Shown here: positions 5,918 to 8,128 of the stretch, in pieces
Numbering within the stretch: position 1 is the first letter of the stretch
Layout of the letters: the number at the start of each line of letters is the position of its first letter
Assembly: GCA_014378345.1 (NCBI GenBank)
Contig: JACMNW010000458.1
Span: 1 to 8,128 of the forward strand
Length of the DNA stretch: 8,128 nucleotides
From: Pseudorhodobacter sp.
GTDB taxonomy: Bacteria > Pseudomonadota > Alphaproteobacteria > Rhodobacterales > Rhodobacteraceae
Reading direction: 5' to 3'
The notes under the pieces: generated by a model
What the model was told of the DNA's origin: nothing
What the model saw: the letters and a program-made list of their open reading frames with translations, nothing else
Databases searched by the model: none
Program-made: the position numbers and the translations under genes

Positions 5918-7351
5918 TCATGCAGCGCGCCGTGACGCGGTGATGTGCAGCGGAAACACCTTGGCTGCGTTCAACAACCATGCTGGGTCGAACACATCTT
6001 TCACCCGGCATTGCGCCTCCATATCGGCATCGGTGAATTGCACCGACATCAGATCGCGTTTTTCGATGCCAACGCCATGCTCACCCGTCAGGCAACCGCC
6101 CACTTCGACGCACAGCTTCAGAATCTCCGCCCCAAACGCCTCACACAGTTCCAGATCGCCGGGTTTGTTGGCGTCGTACAGGATCAGTGGGTGCATATTG
6201 CCGTCGCCCGCATGAAACACGTTGCCGACATCAAGGCCAAACTCTTTTGACATCTCGCCAATGCGCCGCAGCACGTAAGGCAGCGCCGTGATTGGGATTG
6301 TGCCATCCAGGCACATATAATCATTGATCTGGCCCATCGCCCCAAAGGCGGATTTTCGGCCAAGCCAGATTTTTTTCGATTCTTCCTCGGATTTGCTTTC
6401 ACGCAGTTCCACCGGGTTATGCCGGGTTGCTATGGTTTTGATCAGGGCCAGTTGTTCGTCAATTTCTGCCGGGCTACCCTCCACCTCGACAATCAGCAGC
6501 GCTTCGCAATCGGGGTATCCTGCATGGGCGAAATCTTCAGTGGCGCGAATGCAAGGCCGGTCCATGAATTCAATTGCCACGGGCAGGATGCCCGCCTTGA
6601 TGATATCGGCCACGCAGGTGCCCGCCACTTCGTTGCTGTCAAAGCCAATCAGCACAGGCCGCGCGCCTTCGGGTTTTGGTAGGATGCGCAGGGTGGCCTC
6701 GGTCACCACGCCAAGCTGGCCTTCGGACCCGCAGATCACACCCAGCAAATCAAGCCCCGGCGCATCCATATGCGCGCCGCCCACCTCAACCACGGTGCCA
6801 TCCATCAACACCAGCGTTACGCCCAGCAAGTTATTGGTCGTCACCCCGTATTTCAGGCAATGCGCACCACCAGAATTCATGGCGATATTGCCCGCAATGG
6901 CACAGGCGAGTTGGCTTGATGGGTCGGGGGCGTAGAAGAAACCGTCTGCCTCTACCGCGCCTGTGACCGACAGGTTTGTTCGCCCCGATTGCACTTTGAT
7001 AAACCGGTTTTCATAGTCCGTCTCAAGAACGTTGTTCATCCGCGCAACGCCAAGGATCACACAATCGGCCGTGGGTAGCGCGCCGCCTGCCAAACTTGTG
7101 CCGGACCCGCGCGGCACCACTGGCACGCCCATCGCATGGCACAGCTTCAGCACGGCTGACACTTCGGCAGTTGACCTTGGCAGCACCGCCGCCAAGGGCG
7201 GGCAGCGATAAGCAGTTAGCGCATCGCATTCATAGGCGCGGGTTTCAGCTTCATCATGCACCACGGCATCGGCGGGCAGGATCGCAAGCAAGCGGTCCAC
7301 GATCAACGCTTTGCGCGCCAGCACAGTCGCATCGGGCACAGGCATTTGCAT
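5918..7351 (-). CDS. glcD: Glycolate oxidase FAD-linked catalytic subunit GlcD
   Basis: GlcD oxidises glycolate (and usually other short 2-hydroxyacids such as D-lactate) to the 2-oxoacid, here glyoxylate. Residue numbers are for the 477-residue protein starting at ATG 7351. The FAD-binding domain contains PRGSGTSLAGG (80-90), NSGGAHCLKYGVTTNNLLGV (159-178) and CGSEGQLGVVTEATLRILPK (207-226). The FAD-linked oxidase C-terminal domain has HAGDGNMHP (380-388) and GEHGVG (423-428), both conserved around the active site. Length is near E. coli GlcD (499). The start at 7351 is preferred because GAGG lies 6 bases upstream. A TTG at 7357 would sit directly on that GAGG, and a second ATG at 7345 is 12 bases away. 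It is the first gene of the operon, with a promoter just upstream. In phytoplankton-associated bacteria this enzyme allows growth on algal glycolate. Confidence 0.97.
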   Translation of the reverse strand: MQMPVPDATVLARKALIVDRLLAILPADAVVHDEAETRAYECDALTAYRCPPLAAVLPRSTAEVSAVLKLCHAMGVPVVPRGSGTSLAGGALPTADCVILGVARMNNVLETDYENRFIKVQSGRTNLSVTGAVEADGFFYAPDPSSQLACAIAGNIAMNSGGAHCLKYGVTTNNLLGVTLVLMDGTVVEVGGAHMDAPGLDLLGVICGSEGQLGVVTEATLRILPKPEGARPVLIGFDSNEVAGTCVADIIKAGILPVAIEFMDRPCIRATEDFAHAGYPDCEALLIVEVEGSPAEIDEQLALIKTIATRHNPVELRESKSEEESKKIWLGRKSAFGAMGQINDYMCLDGTIPITALPYVLRRIGEMSKEFGLDVGNVFHAGDGNMHPLILYDANKPGDLELCEAFGAEILKLCVEVGGCLTGEHGVGIEKRDLMSVQFTDADMEAQCRVKDVFDPAWLLNAAKVFPLHITASRRAA

Positions 7352-7374
7352 GGTCAACCTCGCGCTTTTCAGAT

Positions 7375-7397
7375 ATTGGTAAAGTTATATAACCAAT
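7375..7397. promoter_or_regulatory. Candidate operator: ATTGGT/ACCAAT dyad with inner GTTATATAAC palindrome
   Basis: ATTGGT (7375-7380) and ACCAAT (7392-7397) are perfect inverted arms separated by 11 bases. Inside and slightly off-centre lies a perfect 10-bp palindrome, GTTATATAAC (7384-7393). Regulators of the GntR/FadR family such as PdhR bind ATTGGT-N3-ACCAAT, and GlcC, the glycolate regulator of E. coli, belongs to that family. The half-sites here match, but the spacing is 8 bases longer. The dyad overlaps the proposed glcD -10 element, as expected for a repressor site. No regulator gene is in the window. Confidence 0.4.
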
Positions 7398-7412
7398 TTA
7401 ACCCTATAGCAA
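7384..7412 (-). promoter_or_regulatory. Sigma-70-type promoter for the glcDEF operon
   Basis: On the minus strand TTGCTA (7412-7407) and TATAAC (7389-7384) are separated by 17 bases. They match TTGACA/TATAAT at 4 of 6 and 5 of 6 positions. Transcription would begin about 25 bases before the glcD ATG. Because GTTATATAAC is self-complementary, a TATAAC also appears on the plus strand (7388-7393) and could serve the divergent DUF599 gene, but its -35 partner (TTTTCA, 7366-7371) is poor. Confidence 0.5.
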
Positions 7413-7441
7413 GCCGTAAGCCCAGGCCCTATGCTGCACTT

Positions 7442-8128
7442 ATGACAGTGATCGATACACTTTTGAACATAAACATGATGGACCTTTTCGCCTTTGCCGG
7501 GCTGATCCTTGCTTGGCTTTTGACAGGGTGGTTTACCGAACACCCGCCCGCACACCGCCCGTCGGTATCGGTGCTGATGAACGACTACCGCCGCGATTGG
7601 ATGCGCCAGTTCGTCACCCGTGAGCCGCGCATTTTTGATGCCACGGTTGTGGATAGCCTGCGTCAGGGAACGGCGTTTTTCGCCTCAGCGTCGATGATCG
7701 CGATTGGTGGTGGGGTGGCCTTGCTGGGTAATGCTGCACTGGTGAAGGGATTGGCCGCACAACTTGCGCTGGACGAAGGTGCTATCGGGATCGAATTGAA
7801 ACTGATCCTCATGTTGACGTTTTTGGCCAACGCCTTGCTGAAATTCATCTGGTCGAACCGGCTGTTTGGTTATTGTTCCATCATGATGGCGGCCGTGCCG
7901 AACGACCCTGCCGATCCGCATGGCTATCATCGCGCGGCCCAAGCGGCAGAGGTGAACATCACCGCCGCCCGCAGTTTTAACCGGGGTCTTCGCGCGATCT
8001 ACTTCGCGCTGGCAGCGCTGGGTTGGCTGGCGGGGCCGCTGGCGCTGATGAACCCTGCAGCGTTTACCGCTGGCATCCTCGTGCGGCGCGAATTTGCGTC
8101 CGTGTCGCGTGAGGTAATCTTGCACCGC
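7442..8128 (+). CDS. DUF599 family integral membrane protein, 3' truncated
   Basis: An open frame runs from ATG 7442 through the right edge, giving 229 residues without a stop. Four hydrophobic segments are visible at about residues 14-31, 78-100, 120-137 and 187-204, so it is an inner-membrane protein. Family-like motifs are YRRDWMRQFVTREPRIFDA (49-67), FFASASMIAIGG (79-90), SNRLFGYCS (138-146) and SFNRGLRAIYFALAALGWL (178-196). DUF599 proteins are usually about 230-240 residues, so only a short tail is missing. The function is unknown. The start is uncertain: no clear Shine-Dalgarno precedes 7442 (an AGG lies 15 bases upstream), and ATG codons at 7475 and 7478 are alternatives. It is divergent from glcD and shares a 90-base intergenic region with it. 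Confidence 0.88.
   Translation, partial: MTVIDTLLNINMMDLFAFAGLILAWLLTGWFTEHPPAHRPSVSVLMNDYRRDWMRQFVTREPRIFDATVVDSLRQGTAFFASASMIAIGGGVALLGNAALVKGLAAQLALDEGAIGIELKLILMLTFLANALLKFIWSNRLFGYCSIMMAAVPNDPADPHGYHRAAQAAEVNITAARSFNRGLRAIYFALAALGWLAGPLALMNPAAFTAGILVRREFASVSREVILHR

Noticed and set aside
6324..6935. 203-residue plus-strand frame inside glcD
   Set aside because: Ser/Pro-rich shadow of GlcD on the opposite strand.
7352..7357. TTG start for GlcD at 7357
   Set aside because: The only Shine-Dalgarno (GAGG) would touch the TTG with no spacing; ATG 7351 has a 6-base spacing.
7685..8125. 146-residue minus-strand frame at the right end
   Set aside because: Antisense to the DUF599 gene, which has recognisable motifs and membrane segments.

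Overview
The window looks like chromosomal DNA of an alphaproteobacterium, most likely of the Rhodobacterales (Roseobacter/Rhodobacter group). This inference rests on the GC-rich coding sequence, the glcD-glcE-glcF gene order, the Hsp20, DUF599 and YfbK-type proteins, and their overall protein character. No rRNA, tRNA, insertion sequence, CRISPR array or phage gene is visible, and every gene except one is a familiar type.

Layout. (1) 1-1655, plus strand: the 3' part of a YfbK-type von Willebrand factor A protein, cut by the left edge. (2) 1672-1698: a strong bidirectional terminator between convergent genes. (3) 1715-2191, minus strand: a class A small heat shock protein (IbpA/Hsp20). Its upstream region holds a sigma-32-like promoter, a GC-rich leader hairpin and a hairpin over the Shine-Dalgarno that has the features of a ROSE RNA thermometer. 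(4) 2329-3138, minus strand: a secreted trypsin-like serine protease with a complete catalytic triad. (5) 3173-7351, minus strand: the glycolate oxidase operon, transcribed glcD, glcE, a small membrane-protein gene, glcF. The small gene appears broken by a one-base frameshift. (6) 7352-7441: a divergent regulatory region with a good promoter for glcD and overlapping dyads. (7) 7442-8128, plus strand: a DUF599 membrane protein, cut by the right edge.

How the genes work together. GlcD, GlcE and GlcF form the membrane-associated, FAD- and FeS-dependent glycolate dehydrogenase that converts glycolate to glyoxylate. Their genes are packed with 1-base gaps that suggest translational coupling. The protease gene follows glcF by 34 bases and may be read through from the operon. 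The hsp20 gene appears to be an independent heat-shock unit controlled at both transcription and translation.

The two most interesting observations are the ROSE-like thermometer at 2194-2212 and the frameshifted small membrane-protein gene inside the glc operon (4491-4806). No clearly novel multi-gene system was found.
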